Shown: positions 42,759 to 52,569, numbered from the stretch's first letter. The stretch is 64,000 nt of DNA from an uncultured Lachnospiraceae bacterium (GCA_900316855.1 ONEK01000005.1:1-64000), one strand, 5' to 3'. Numbers and translations are program-made. The notes: generated by a model from the sequence alone, not told the origin.

Positions 42759-42904
42759 TTTATTCCCGCGAGGCACGAGCCACGCGAACATGCCTGCATG
42801 TTCATGCGGCGACGTCCGCGAGGGTCAAATGCCCCGCCCTTGGGGCGCTCAGGATCAGATAGATGTTAAGTCATGCCCCGCTGCTTGCGGCGGGGTATTT
42901 GACT
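42759..42904 (+). repeat. Repeat A, copy 2
   Basis: This 146-bp stretch matches the reverse complement of 6031-6177 with about eight substitutions and one missing base. The stems GAACATGC/GCATGTTC, GCCC-tt-GGGGC and CCCCGC/GCGGGG and the unpaired linker between them are kept. It lies between desulfoferrodoxin and the small protein at 42998. Confidence 0.85.
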
Positions 42905-42938
42905 CTGAAGCAGGAATGAACAGAATACCGGACTATGC

Positions 42939-42970
42939 AAAGAGGCACTGATGACCGGTGCCTCTTTGTT
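42939..42970 (+). terminator. Terminator after repeat A
   Basis: AAAGAGGCAC (42939-42948) pairs with GTGCCTCTTT (42958-42967), followed by GTTT. It may end the desulfoferrodoxin/repeat A transcript, or act as an attenuator of the next gene 28 bases on. Confidence 0.75.
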
Positions 42971-42997
42971 TCGTTTATAAGAGGAGGAAATTCGGAT

Positions 42998-43315
42998 ATG
43001 GCGATGGATGTAGCACAGACACTGGAACTGCTGCAGCAGAAGGCGCTGCAGGATGAGAAGCTTAAGGGGCAGCTCTTTGCGACCCGGCAGTCGCATACTC
43101 CCATCAGGGACTTCTGCGACATCAGCACGAAAGCGGGGCTTCCCTTATATGAAATGGATCTGATAGAATACGGAGAGTCGTCCTACGCGGCGATCCGCCG
43201 CAGTACGAACGGAGGCGGCGAGAACTCGCCGCTCCTCAATTACGAGGACGATGCGTACGAAATGTTTCTCTCTGCCCTGGCACAGCGGGAAGCAGCAGAG
43301 GGAAGCAGCCGATAA
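42998..43315 (+). CDS. Small conserved-looking protein, faintly Nif11-like
   Basis: These 105 residues start MAMDVAQTLELLQQKALQDE and continue with a helical segment LFATRQSHTPIRDFCDISTKAGLPLYEMDL. They end with SYAAIRRSTNGGGENSPLL and an acidic helix. The spacing of the first half resembles Nif11-type leader peptides, but there is no Cys-rich core and no lantibiotic or other maturase nearby, so I do not call it a RiPP precursor. GAGGAGG precedes the ATG by about ten bases. The next gene, a GGDEF protein, starts 47 bases later and may be co-transcribed. Confidence 0.6.
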   Translation: MAMDVAQTLELLQQKALQDEKLKGQLFATRQSHTPIRDFCDISTKAGLPLYEMDLIEYGESSYAAIRRSTNGGGENSPLLNYEDDAYEMFLSALAQREAAEGSSR

Positions 43316-43362
43316 GAAAGCCTCAGAAGTTCAGAAAATAAGAATGTCACGGGAGAGCCTGC

Positions 43363-45117
43363 ATGAAACGGAAATCCGGCAGAGCCTACAGCGTAAGTAA
43401 AAAACTCGATCTTCCGACGCTTGCCGTCTGCCTTGCCGGTGCGGCTGTCCTGACCGTGATGCTGGGGCTGAACCTGTTCCGCGGCTATGAGCTGAATGCG
43501 GCGACAGAGGGCGAGTCCAGGCTCATGGCACTGCGCCAGGCCATCACGATGTGTACGAATACGACCGGGTCGCTCGCCGAGGTCATCCGGCTGAACCAGG
43601 GCAGGCTCAAGGACCCGGACTGGCTCATCGAGAGTGTTTACAACTCCACCGACGCGCCGATCCGCAGTGTACAGCTCGCACCGCAGGGCAAAGTGACTTA
43701 CGTTTATCCCGAGGAGGGAAACGAAGCGGGCAAAATCGACCTGTTTGCGGACCCGCAGCGCAGGGAGGAAGCCATTGCGGCACGCGATTCCGGAAACCTG
43801 ATGCTGGCGGGCCCTTTCACGCTGAAGCAGGGCGGCTTCGGAGTTGCGATCCGGCAGCCGGTTTACCTCATTCCGGATGATATTTCCAGCTTCTGGGGCT
43901 TCTCGATCGTCGTTGCCGACATGGACCGGCTTCTGGACTACGCCGATTTCGACTCCATCGGGAAATTCAACTATTCCTACCGGCTGACGGCAGTTGTCAA
44001 CGGCGAGGAGGTCTATGTCGACGGCAGTCTGCCGGAAGGGCAGGGGGTGCTCTCGTCCATGGAATTCGAGGACAAGACGTGGAACCTCTACGTAAAGCCG
44101 GGTTTCCGCCGGCTCTCGAGGATGGTTTATTACGGCTTTGCGCTGTCCATGTTTGTCCTGAGCTTCCTCATTGCCGCGCTTCGCGCACGGAACCGTTCCC
44201 TCGTTGATTCCACGCTGACGGATGCCCTGACAGGGCTCCGGAACCGACGCGGCTTTGACAGAGCGATGCGTGATATGGCCGGGGATAAGCGGACCGAACG
44301 GGCGCTGATTGTCGCCATCGATATCAACAATTTCAAGACGTTCAACGACCTGTACGGGCACGACAACGGCGATGAGCTGCTGAAGGACTTCGCACAGGAG
44401 CTTCACAGTCTCGTCGGCCGGTCGGGCATCATCTCCCGCAACGGCGGCGACGAGTTCCAGATCCTGATTAAGAATCCGAAGGGAGACTGGGAGCGGAAGC
44501 TGAGGGAGTTTTTCAACCGGTCCCACACCTTCCTCTACCACGGGAAGGACTACCTCTACAATGTATCCGGCGGCTGCGCGGTCTACCCGGACCAGGACAC
44601 GGATTTCGCGGGTCTTTACCGCAAGGCGGACACCGCGCTCTATCATGCCAAAACCTCCCCGGAGAGCCGGTTCTGGCTCTACTCGGACCAGATGAGCAGG
44701 GAGCCGCGGGAACAGATCGGCTTTAATTTCAAGGACCTTTCTGCCGGCGCACCGGGTGCGGTGCTGATTTACAAGGCGGACCGCGGCGAAGAGATCCTGT
44801 TCGCAAACGAGATGTGCGTGCATCTGTTCGGGTGTGATTCGCTGGCGGACTTTATGTCCAACACAGGAGGGAGCTTCAGGACCCTCGTTGATCCGGAGGA
44901 TTCCGCCTGGGCGGAGGAGAGCATCCGCAGGCAGCAGGCCGACCCCGCCAATACGCTTCATAGCGACTATCTCGTCTACCGCGCGCGCAGAAAGGACGGA
45001 ACCATCATCAGCCTCATCGACGTCGGCAGGAAAATCCACCATGAATATTACGGGGATATTTTCTATGTGTTCCTGCTGAACGAGGACGATTCGGAGAAAT
45101 TTGACAGGCGCCCGTGA
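43363..45117 (+). CDS. Membrane diguanylate cyclase with C-terminal PAS-like domain
   Basis: This 584-residue protein has a membrane helix near residues 18-40, an extracellular sensor region, a second helix near 248-270 and a GGDEF domain with intact NGGDEF motif (SRNGGDEFQIL near 365). No RxxD inhibitory site is visible. A PAS-like domain (GAPGAVLIYKADRGEEILFANE onward) closes it. It probably makes cyclic di-GMP. The order GGDEF then PAS is reversed from usual. It is the first of three large signalling genes in a row. Start with GGGAG upstream. Confidence 0.92.
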   Translation: MKRKSGRAYSVSKKLDLPTLAVCLAGAAVLTVMLGLNLFRGYELNAATEGESRLMALRQAITMCTNTTGSLAEVIRLNQGRLKDPDWLIESVYNSTDAPIRSVQLAPQGKVTYVYPEEGNEAGKIDLFADPQRREEAIAARDSGNLMLAGPFTLKQGGFGVAIRQPVYLIPDDISSFWGFSIVVADMDRLLDYADFDSIGKFNYSYRLTAVVNGEEVYVDGSLPEGQGVLSSMEFEDKTWNLYVKPGFRRLSRMVYYGFALSMFVLSFLIAALRARNRSLVDSTLTDALTGLRNRRGFDRAMRDMAGDKRTERALIVAIDINNFKTFNDLYGHDNGDELLKDFAQELHSLVGRSGIISRNGGDEFQILIKNPKGDWERKLREFFNRSHTFLYHGKDYLYNVSGGCAVYPDQDTDFAGLYRKADTALYHAKTSPESRFWLYSDQMSREPREQIGFNFKDLSAGAPGAVLIYKADRGEEILFANEMCVHLFGCDSLADFMSNTGGSFRTLVDPEDSAWAEESIRRQQADPANTLHSDYLVYRARRKDGTIISLIDVGRKIHHEYYGDIFYVFLLNEDDSEKFDRRP

Positions 45118-45133
45118 CGCGCCGCCCTCCGGC

Positions 45134-45170
45134 TGCCGGCTTACGTAAATTTTACCGCCGGCATCTATCT
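45134..45170 (+). terminator. Likely terminator between two signalling genes
   Basis: TGCCGGC (45134-45140) and GCCGGCA (45157-45163) pair, with an inner GTAA/TTAC, followed by a T-rich stretch. Confidence 0.6.
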
Positions 45171-45239
45171 TTTATCCGGATTTTGGCCTAATATTGTTAA
45201 TGGATTTATGTCATCTTCTTGAGAAGGATACCTGCTGCC

Positions 45240-47897
45240 ATGCCGATGGATCGGGAGTTACGAAAAGAGAATACAACGCCGGAGAACAGCTTTTCCGCGG
45301 GCAATGAGCCTTCGCCGGAGAGCCGGCTGGATTCCCGCACAACGCTGGAGGCGGTTGCCCTGAAGGCGAAGGATCATCCTATGTCTGTTTTGGTGATGGA
45401 CGTGGATGATTTTTCTTATGGAAGGGAATATTACGGGGAAGAAGAGAGCCGGAAGGTGCTGGACTGTATTGCGGACGTTCTCCATTCCTTCATGAAGCAG
45501 GATTTCTATGCCTGCTTCGAGGGAGAAAGCCGGTTTCTGTGCATCCTGATGACAGGGGATGCGGATACGGCGGCAGGACTGGCCGAGAGAATCCGCCAGG
45601 AGCTGGAACTGCAGCGGGAGCTGCAGCGCGTTGCTGCGACGGTCAGCGGCGGCATTGCCTGCACAGCGGGTGAGGGTGAGACCTTCGGGAGTCTGGTTCA
45701 GAAGGCGGACAAGGCACTGTTTCATTCCAGACGCTTCGGCGGAAACCGCATCAGCGTCTATTCCGACCGCTTCGCAGACGAGGCGGACCAATCCGGCAGG
45801 CTCTACCATTTCTCTCCGGAGATCAAGCGCTTTGTGGAGCATTCCGGCTATCCGATGTTCTACTACCAGATCCTGGACGGACAGTATGAGGTGCTGCTGA
45901 TCTCGGACGGCTATTGCAAAATGATGGGACAGCCCAGGTCTGAGCTCATGACTTACCTGGGTACACATTCGATGTCCCGTGTTTATTCCGATGACGCCGA
46001 GCGGCTCCGCAAGGGTATGCTCAGCATGGCAGACCGGGAAGAAGCCAGCATGATCTACCGGCATTCCATCAACGGTGAATATCACAACATCCTCTGCCTT
46101 GGCAAGCAGCAGAGGATGGAGGACGGCTCCGTAATCGTCATGGCACATCTTCTGGATCTGACTGATACGGACGCCATTGCCAACGAGATGTACGGCGAGT
46201 ACATGGCCGGCAAGAACGAGGAATATCTGCGCGATTCCATTACGGGCCTTCCGAGCATCAGCTATTTCAATACGTTTGCGGATGCACGGATCGGTGAGAT
46301 TCAGGAGCACCGCGGCATTCCTGCGGTCATCTTCATGGACGTCTTCGGAATGCATGCCTATAATGAACGGTTCGGCTATGAAGAGGGAAATCACCTCCTG
46401 CGGACCGTCGGAGAGATTCTGCAGGAGTCGTTTCCGGGCGATCTGGTGGTCCGCTATTCGGAGGATCATTTTGTCGTCATTACGAAGAGGGACAGTGTCA
46501 ACGCCATTGATGACGTCCGCAGGATCAACCTTCAGATTCCCAGACGCCTGAACAAGGGCTCTGTCCGTGTGAAGGCGGGTGTCTACTACTGTACTAGCAG
46601 CGGCGATACCGCGATCTCTGCCATGGATAAGGCAAGACAGGCGCAGAATGCCATCGGAGATGACCGCACCGTCGACCTGAAGGTCTACGATGAGTCCGTG
46701 CAGAAATATTACAGTCAGAGGGACTATGTCCTGAGCCATTTCCGGGAGGCATTGGATAAGGGCTGGATCCAGACGTACTATCAGCCGCTCGTCCGGACAC
46801 TGACGGGGAGACTGTGCGGGAGCGAAGCACTCTCCCGCTGGATTGATCCCGTACAGGGGCTGCTCCCTCCCGCAGTGTTTATCAAGCCTCTGGAGGATGC
46901 CCATCTCATTCATCTGCTGGATCTGGAGATTATCCGGCAGGTGTGCAGGACGCTGCGCGGCTTTCTTGATCAGCATGTACTGACGCAGTCCATATCCGTC
47001 AACCTCTCGAGGGTGGATTTCACGGCATGCGATATTTTCGAGGAAATTGAGAAAATCCGCGCGGAATATGACATTCCGGCCTCTTACCTGCATATTGAGG
47101 TGACGGAGTCCATTCTCGCGTCGGAGCCCGCCATTCTGAAGTCTGCACTGAAGAAATTCCGCGATGCGGGCTACAGCATCTGGATGGATGATTTCGGCTC
47201 CGATTACTCGACTCTGAATGTACTGCAGAATTACCAGTTTGACTGGCTCAAGATCGACATGAGCTTCCTGCGGCAGTTCGATACGAATCCCGCTTCGAGG
47301 ACAATCATTGTTTCCGTTGTGGAGATGGCGAAGCGGCTCGGGATCCACACACTCTGCGAGGGCGTGGAGACGAAGGAGGAGTTCGAGTTTCTGCGGAAAA
47401 TCGGCTGCGAAATCGCACAGGGTTATTATTTCTCAAAACCGGTGCCGCTCAACGAAATGGTCCGGTATGCCCAGCAGCTCGGCCCCAAGGGCTATGAGCC
47501 GATCACGGAGCACACCTACTATGACAGCTTCGGCCTCATTAATTTCATGTCAGATCCCACGTCCGAGCATCCGGATCTCGGCGGGCGGCCGCTTGCGCTG
47601 CTGGAGAAAGATGAGAGAGATCAGATATCCTATGTCTTCATCAGCGATTCCTACAAGGAGCAGATCAGGAGGGCAAGCCTGAGCTTCTCGATGATGACTA
47701 AAGAAGTCAACAATGAGAGCAGCACATTCCGCGAGTGGGTGTGCGACAGCATGCAGCAGGCAAGGACCAGCAGCAACCGCATTTCGCAGCGGCAGAACCG
47801 GCTGGCGGGACATCAGTTCGATGTCAGGATGCGCTATCTGGGAGGAGACGGCAGGCGCGAAATGTACGCAGAGACGCCCGCCCTGCTGGATCGTTAG
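45240..47897 (+). CDS. Soluble GGDEF-PAS-GGDEF-EAL protein (probable c-di-GMP phosphodiesterase)
   Basis: The 885 residues hold a degenerate GGDEF-like domain (MDVDDFSYGREYY, then GESRF in place of GGDEF) and a PAS domain near 190-290. A second degenerate GGDEF (YSEDHF) and a complete EAL domain follow: SEALSRW, IEVTESI, MDDFGSDYSTLN, LKIDMSF and CEGVETKEEF all keep the metal and catalytic residues. It should therefore hydrolyse cyclic di-GMP, with the GGDEF parts acting as sensors. A unique C-terminal tail of about 130 residues follows. The ATG at 45240 is preceded by AAGGAT; ATG 45246 and an upstream TTG are alternatives. Confidence 0.92.
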   Translation: MPMDRELRKENTTPENSFSAGNEPSPESRLDSRTTLEAVALKAKDHPMSVLVMDVDDFSYGREYYGEEESRKVLDCIADVLHSFMKQDFYACFEGESRFLCILMTGDADTAAGLAERIRQELELQRELQRVAATVSGGIACTAGEGETFGSLVQKADKALFHSRRFGGNRISVYSDRFADEADQSGRLYHFSPEIKRFVEHSGYPMFYYQILDGQYEVLLISDGYCKMMGQPRSELMTYLGTHSMSRVYSDDAERLRKGMLSMADREEASMIYRHSINGEYHNILCLGKQQRMEDGSVIVMAHLLDLTDTDAIANEMYGEYMAGKNEEYLRDSITGLPSISYFNTFADARIGEIQEHRGIPAVIFMDVFGMHAYNERFGYEEGNHLLRTVGEILQESFPGDLVVRYSEDHFVVITKRDSVNAIDDVRRINLQIPRRLNKGSVRVKAGVYYCTSSGDTAISAMDKARQAQNAIGDDRTVDLKVYDESVQKYYSQRDYVLSHFREALDKGWIQTYYQPLVRTLTGRLCGSEALSRWIDPVQGLLPPAVFIKPLEDAHLIHLLDLEIIRQVCRTLRGFLDQHVLTQSISVNLSRVDFTACDIFEEIEKIRAEYDIPASYLHIEVTESILASEPAILKSALKKFRDAGYSIWMDDFGSDYSTLNVLQNYQFDWLKIDMSFLRQFDTNPASRTIIVSVVEMAKRLGIHTLCEGVETKEEFEFLRKIGCEIAQGYYFSKPVPLNEMVRYAQQLGPKGYEPITEHTYYDSFGLINFMSDPTSEHPDLGGRPLALLEKDERDQISYVFISDSYKEQIRRASLSFSMMTKEVNNESSTFREWVCDSMQQARTSSNRISQRQNRLAGHQFDVRMRYLGGDGRREMYAETPALLDR

Positions 47898-47972
47898 GAC
47901 GGGGGCTTTCATAATCACTTTCAGGGCCGGCTGACCGGGATGGGACTGCCGCTTACTGCGCGAGGTGTTTCC

Positions 47973-50900
47973 ATGCAACATAACGGGGATCAACTGAACA
48001 GGGACTGGCTTGCCGACGACGGGCAGTTCGATGCCCTCACGGGAGTTTATACCAACACCACATTTCTGGGAATGTTCGGCAGATTCGTGGAGGGTCTTGC
48101 CAGCGGCAGAATCGGGGGCGGATGGGCACTTGTCTATCTGAATATAGGCAATTTCAAGGTCTACAATAACAACTACGGATATGCGGCGGGAAACTCTCTG
48201 CTGAAAACGGTTGCGGGTATTATCCGGGACGCGGCACAGACAGAGCTGGTAGCCAGGATCAGCGGCGACCGGTTCTGTTTTGTTGTACAGGAGGACAGGG
48301 CGGAGGATACGATCCGGTCCATTCATGATACCCTGCGGGACAACGGGACGCAGAGCGCGCATATTTATGCAGGTATCTATTCCCTGACCGGCACGTCCGA
48401 GAACGGCCGGCACGCCATTGACCGGGCAAAGCTTGCCTGCGACCGGGTCAGGGATGATTATAACGACTATTACTGCAGGTTCACTCCGGAGATGGAGAAG
48501 AATCTGCAGATCGCGTCCTACCTGATCTCTCATGTGGATGAGGCACTGAAGAAGGGCTGGGTCCGTGTCTATTATCAGCCGGTGGTCGATACCCTGACGG
48601 GAAAGATCCTCGCTGCGGAAGCCCTGTCGCGCTGGATTGATCCGGTCTACGGGTTCTTAAGCCCGGATCAGTTCATCAGCACCCTGGAGCACGCGAGGAT
48701 TCTGTACAAGGTGGACCTCTTCGTCCTTGAACAGGTCTGCCGCATCATCGCGTCTGAACTGGAAGCGGGAAGGGACAGCTGCCAGTATTCCATCAACCTT
48801 TCCCGTCATGATCTGGAGCTGCCCGACCTCCACGAACGCATCGATGCCATCACACGGAAATATTATGTTCCGCATGAGCTGCTTCATTTTGAGATTACGG
48901 AATCTGCGCTGATTTCCAACGAGGGAATCGTACAGGAATATTTGCAGCAGTTTCATCAGGAGGGCTACGAGGTCTGGCTGGATGATTTCGGAAGCGGCTA
49001 CTCGTCCCTGAATACAATACAGAACTATGATTTTGACTGCATCAAAATGGACATGCTGTTCCTGCGCAAGCGGAACGCCCGCACACCGTTCATGATGCAG
49101 AGCATCGTCGATATGTCGAAGCATATCGGAATGAATACGCTTGCAGAGGGCGTCGAGACGCAGGAAGATTTCGATCTGCTGCGGGCGATCGGCTGCAACC
49201 TTGCGCAGGGGTACCTGTTCTCGAAGCCAAGGCCGTATGAGGAGCTCGTTTCGGATGAGGCAATTCAGAAACGAGGCGTCATGCCGGTTCGCGACCGTGC
49301 ATTCTATCATGCGATTGGCAGAGTCAATATCCTGAACTGGACCAATCCTGCCGACAGCGATGCGCATGAGGAGCTGCCTCTGTTTCTGTATGAGCTGGAT
49401 CCGGAGCGGGAGAAGGTGCTGTACGCCAACGATGCCTGCGTGCGATTTTTCACCGAAATGGTGGGCCGCCCCTGGCAGGAAATTCTTCAGGAGGGAAATC
49501 TCCGGAAGGTGTTCCTGTGGAAAACGGTTCTGGAGCTTTCGGATAAGGCGGAGCACACCGGCAAAACAGCAGCCTATGATTTTATCTGGAAGGAAGTCAG
49601 CGGCCGGCTCGTTGTTTCCTTTATTGTAAAGTCCGGGAAGAGGCGCGCATTCCTGGCACGGATGGTGCGGATCGAAAATGTCCGCGATACCGCGGAATTC
49701 CGCGGGCAGAGTGCGAAGGATATTTTTTCACTGTTTGACGGGATTGACGAAATCTATCCGGACAGGGGCAGGATGGTCCATCTGTACGGTGAGCTTCAGG
49801 ATTATGGCAATCCGGAGGAGCTGGGCCTTGCGGAAGTGGTACGCCGATACGCCGCGGAGTCGGTTTCCCCCACCGAACAGGAGTCCTATATCCGCTTCCT
49901 GGATGTTCCGACTCTCTCTTCGAGAATCCGGGAGACACCTAACGGAGCCATCAACGGCTTTTTCCACCTGAAGGCGTCCGATGGTTCGTACAAATGGAAG
50001 AGAATTGTAATCACTGCCATGCACGATGAGGAGGGGCAGGAATATTTCCTCCTGTGCATCTGCCGCAACGTGGCAGGCTGGGACAGCTTCCACATGCAGG
50101 AACTGCTGGAGCAGGTCGGCATTCCATCGGACATCTATACCGACCGGCACCTGGATGTGGGGATCCGCAAGGACGCGCTCTGGTCCGCCCTGACCCATCA
50201 GGAGAAGCTGGGAATTTTCTGGAAGGATAAGGACCGGCGGTTTATCGGGGCCAATGAAGCCTTCCTGCACTATTACGGAATGACCCTGAGCGATATCGTC
50301 GGCAAAAATGACGAGGACATGGGATGGCACCCGGACCCGATCCCGTTCAAGAAGGACGAGGAAAGCGTTCTGAGGGAAGGGAAAATTATCACCAACGCGG
50401 TCGGCGCCTGCGTCGTGGAAGGAGAGGTCCGTAAAATCCTGGCCTTTAAGGCTCCGGTTTACCGCAGGGGCAAAATTGTCGGACTCGTCGGCTACTTCGT
50501 GGATATCTCCAATGTCGCGCAGCTGGTGGATGTCTACGACCGCGAGCAGGACCACGATTTGTTGACCGGGCTGCTCAACGAAAATGAAATGAGAGACGCC
50601 CTGCTGCACCGCGAGAGGCTTTACCAGGCGGAGCAGCTGGATTTCGGCTTTATCTGTGTTCAGATTCTGGGACTGGCACCCGTCCGGAACATCTGGGGCA
50701 GGGACAAATATGCAGCCCTGCTGGAAAAAATCGGTATCCTGCTGCAGCAGACGGCAGGAATTCAGGCAGTTGTCGGGAGAGCGATGAGCGGCAGATTCGA
50801 AATCGCTGTGCCCTGTGCTTCGAGGGACGAGGTGGAGCAGCTGCGCCTGAGGGTGGAGGAAACGCTCTCTGCCATCCGCAGCATCGACGAACAAACGCCG

Positions 50901-51023
50901 TTTACCTGCTATTTTGCGACAGGAGAGGCAGTGTATTCGGATTACCTGGATATTCAGGAGATGATTACCGCCGCAGGACAGCGGATGCGTCGGCCCGGCG
51001 GCACGGATACTGCCGCGGATTAA
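47973..51023 (+). CDS. Soluble GGDEF-EAL-PAS-GGDEF protein (probable c-di-GMP phosphodiesterase)
   Basis: This 1016-residue protein has a GGDEF-like domain with SGDRF in the active site, so it is probably inactive. An EAL domain follows with EALSRWID, FEITESAL, LDDFGSGYSSLN, IKMDMLF and AEGVETQEDF (intact). Further on are two PAS-like stretches (near 490-700 and 745-870) and a degenerate last GGDEF-like part (SGRF). It resembles its neighbour closely in the EAL half, which suggests tandem duplication and domain shuffling. I chose ATG 47973 because GAGGTG precedes it; the ATG at 47940 has no site. Confidence 0.9.
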   Translation: MQHNGDQLNRDWLADDGQFDALTGVYTNTTFLGMFGRFVEGLASGRIGGGWALVYLNIGNFKVYNNNYGYAAGNSLLKTVAGIIRDAAQTELVARISGDRFCFVVQEDRAEDTIRSIHDTLRDNGTQSAHIYAGIYSLTGTSENGRHAIDRAKLACDRVRDDYNDYYCRFTPEMEKNLQIASYLISHVDEALKKGWVRVYYQPVVDTLTGKILAAEALSRWIDPVYGFLSPDQFISTLEHARILYKVDLFVLEQVCRIIASELEAGRDSCQYSINLSRHDLELPDLHERIDAITRKYYVPHELLHFEITESALISNEGIVQEYLQQFHQEGYEVWLDDFGSGYSSLNTIQNYDFDCIKMDMLFLRKRNARTPFMMQSIVDMSKHIGMNTLAEGVETQEDFDLLRAIGCNLAQGYLFSKPRPYEELVSDEAIQKRGVMPVRDRAFYHAIGRVNILNWTNPADSDAHEELPLFLYELDPEREKVLYANDACVRFFTEMVGRPWQEILQEGNLRKVFLWKTVLELSDKAEHTGKTAAYDFIWKEVSGRLVVSFIVKSGKRRAFLARMVRIENVRDTAEFRGQSAKDIFSLFDGIDEIYPDRGRMVHLYGELQDYGNPEELGLAEVVRRYAAESVSPTEQESYIRFLDVPTLSSRIRETPNGAINGFFHLKASDGSYKWKRIVITAMHDEEGQEYFLLCICRNVAGWDSFHMQELLEQVGIPSDIYTDRHLDVGIRKDALWSALTHQEKLGIFWKDKDRRFIGANEAFLHYYGMTLSDIVGKNDEDMGWHPDPIPFKKDEESVLREGKIITNAVGACVVEGEVRKILAFKAPVYRRGKIVGLVGYFVDISNVAQLVDVYDREQDHDLLTGLLNENEMRDALLHRERLYQAEQLDFGFICVQILGLAPVRNIWGRDKYAALLEKIGILLQQTAGIQAVVGRAMSGRFEIAVPCASRDEVEQLRLRVEETLSAIRSIDEQTPFTCYFATGEAVYSDYLDIQEMITAAGQRMRRPGGTDTAAD

Positions 51024-51787
51024 TTGTCCGGTGCGAAAAATTCAATGATCGTGTGGATCGCAAGGTCCATCTTCTTCGGGTCGCGGAACGTATGGTCCGC
51101 ACCCTCTACCGGAAGGAAGCTGATGACATTGTTTTCCGCGAAGGCCCGGGAATCCTCCATGGGAACAACCGTATCCGCGGTTCCGTGGAGGATTATCATC
51201 TGGTCCGCGTAGTCGAAATATTCGTATTTTGTAACATCGGAAGCCTTCAGGCCGTCGAGGAGCTTCTGGTCTGTTTTCATCTTGCGCTCATATCCCGCAA
51301 GAATCTCCTTCCCCTTCCGCAGCTTTTCGAGCTCGTCCGGGGTGAAATTCTTCCTCATCAGGTCGTACATATGGATGCCGGGGCAGCGCAGGGCGATCTT
51401 TTCGAACGGACAGCCTGTTTCCGCGATATACTTCAGCGTCAGGTACCCTCCGAAGCTGACGGAATAGATAAACACATGTCTGGCGTGGAAAACATCCTTC
51501 ACGTAATTGACTACAATGGTCAAATACTCCATGCACTCCGGCAGCTCCAGCTTCTTCCTCGCGTCCTTGCCGTGGGCAGGCCAGTCAAAGGCGACGACGG
51601 CGTCCCTCTTGTACTTGGCCGTTTCCTTCTCCGCAAATCTCGTGATGCTGGCGATGTCCTTATTGCTTCCGAAGCCGTGGGTACACAGCACCGCGCGGTC
51701 GTATTCCCTCAGATCCGTGTCGGCGATGATCCGGCACTGGATGCTGTAACCTTTTTCATTAATGGCAAACTGCTTCTCGCGTATCAT
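51020..51787 (-). CDS. Alpha/beta-hydrolase (serine aminopeptidase S33-like)
   Basis: This 255-residue protein has the elements of an alpha/beta-hydrolase: CTHGFGSNKD near the oxyanion hole, the elbow IYSVSFGGYL (nucleophile Ser in SVSFG), LHGTADTVVP before the catalytic Asp region and GADHTFRDP with the His. The start at 51787 has a weak site; an open frame reaches 51856. The gene is convergent with the big GGDEF-EAL gene, overlapping its last four bases. Substrate unknown. Confidence 0.85.
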   Translation of the reverse strand: MIREKQFAINEKGYSIQCRIIADTDLREYDRAVLCTHGFGSNKDIASITRFAEKETAKYKRDAVVAFDWPAHGKDARKKLELPECMEYLTIVVNYVKDVFHARHVFIYSVSFGGYLTLKYIAETGCPFEKIALRCPGIHMYDLMRKNFTPDELEKLRKGKEILAGYERKMKTDQKLLDGLKASDVTKYEYFDYADQMIILHGTADTVVPMEDSRAFAENNVISFLPVEGADHTFRDPKKMDLAIHTIIEFFAPDN

Positions 51788-52003
51788 GAAAGTCCACGCT
51801 TTCCATATTTTTCGTCCGGGGATTGGTTTCGAATCCACATCATAGCCCGAATCCACACCCGTGTCAAAATGAGTCCTGTGACCGGTGCCGGCGTGATTGG
51901 TGTAAGATAGAGAACGGCGGGCTTTAGGGAACGTCTGGCGCCGTCCGGATGCTGGCAGTCATTTCCGGCGTCCGGATCAAGATTAATGGAAGGAAGGCAG
52001 GTC

Positions 52004-52569
52004 ATGGAGCTTCAGGAACTGGAATCGGAATGTGAGCAGGCGGTGAAGGAGATTGTGGATGCCGCCCGTCTGAAGAAGGGGAGTCTTTTCGTAATCGATC
52101 GGCTGCTCGACGAGTGAGGTACAGGGAGACCGGATCGGCACACACACGAACATGGATGTCGCGGGCGCCCTGTTTAGCGGCGCCCGGAAGGTGCTGGAGC
52201 CGCTCGGCATTGACCTTGCAGCGCAGTGCTGCGAGCATCTGAACCGCGCCCTCGTTGTGGAGCGCAGGGTACAGGAGCAATATGACCTCGAGCAGGTGAA
52301 CGCCATCCCGCAGCCCAATCACGCGGGCGGCGCGTTCGGTACGGTGGCTTATCAGGAATTTCAGGATCCGGTCCTCGTGGAGTCGCTGAACCAGAGGGGT
52401 CGCGGGACTGGACATCGGTCAGACGCTCATCGGCATGCACATCCATCCGGTGGTGGTGCCGGTGCGGATCAGCCGGAAGACGATCGGAAACGCGGTGATC
52501 ACCTGCGCGAGGAGAAGGCCGAAGTATGTCGGCGGCTCCCGCGCCATTTATGACGAGAGGCTCCTGTGA
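52004..52569 (+). pseudogene. Broken DUF436 (TIGR01440) gene with two frameshifts
   Basis: Read with two corrections this is a complete DUF436 protein. It begins MELQELESECEQAVKEIV, continues into GCSTSEV and AQCCEHLNRALVVER in a second frame, and ends [19 protein letters not shown] and [17 protein letters not shown] in a third. The first break is a 4-bp duplication, ATCGATCG at 52094-52101; removing one ATCG restores VIGCS. The second lies near 52394, in CAGAGGGG. GGAAGG precedes the ATG. The reading frames otherwise stay well conserved, so decay is recent, or these are assembly errors. Confidence 0.85.

Noticed and set aside
43240-47348. Two long minus-strand frames opposite the GGDEF/EAL genes
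   Set aside because: Both mirror confident plus-strand genes and show no domain.
51815-51850. A GGTTTCGAATCC-like word that could be a tRNA T-arm
   Set aside because: No acceptor, D or anticodon arms surround it. I found no tRNA elsewhere in the window.
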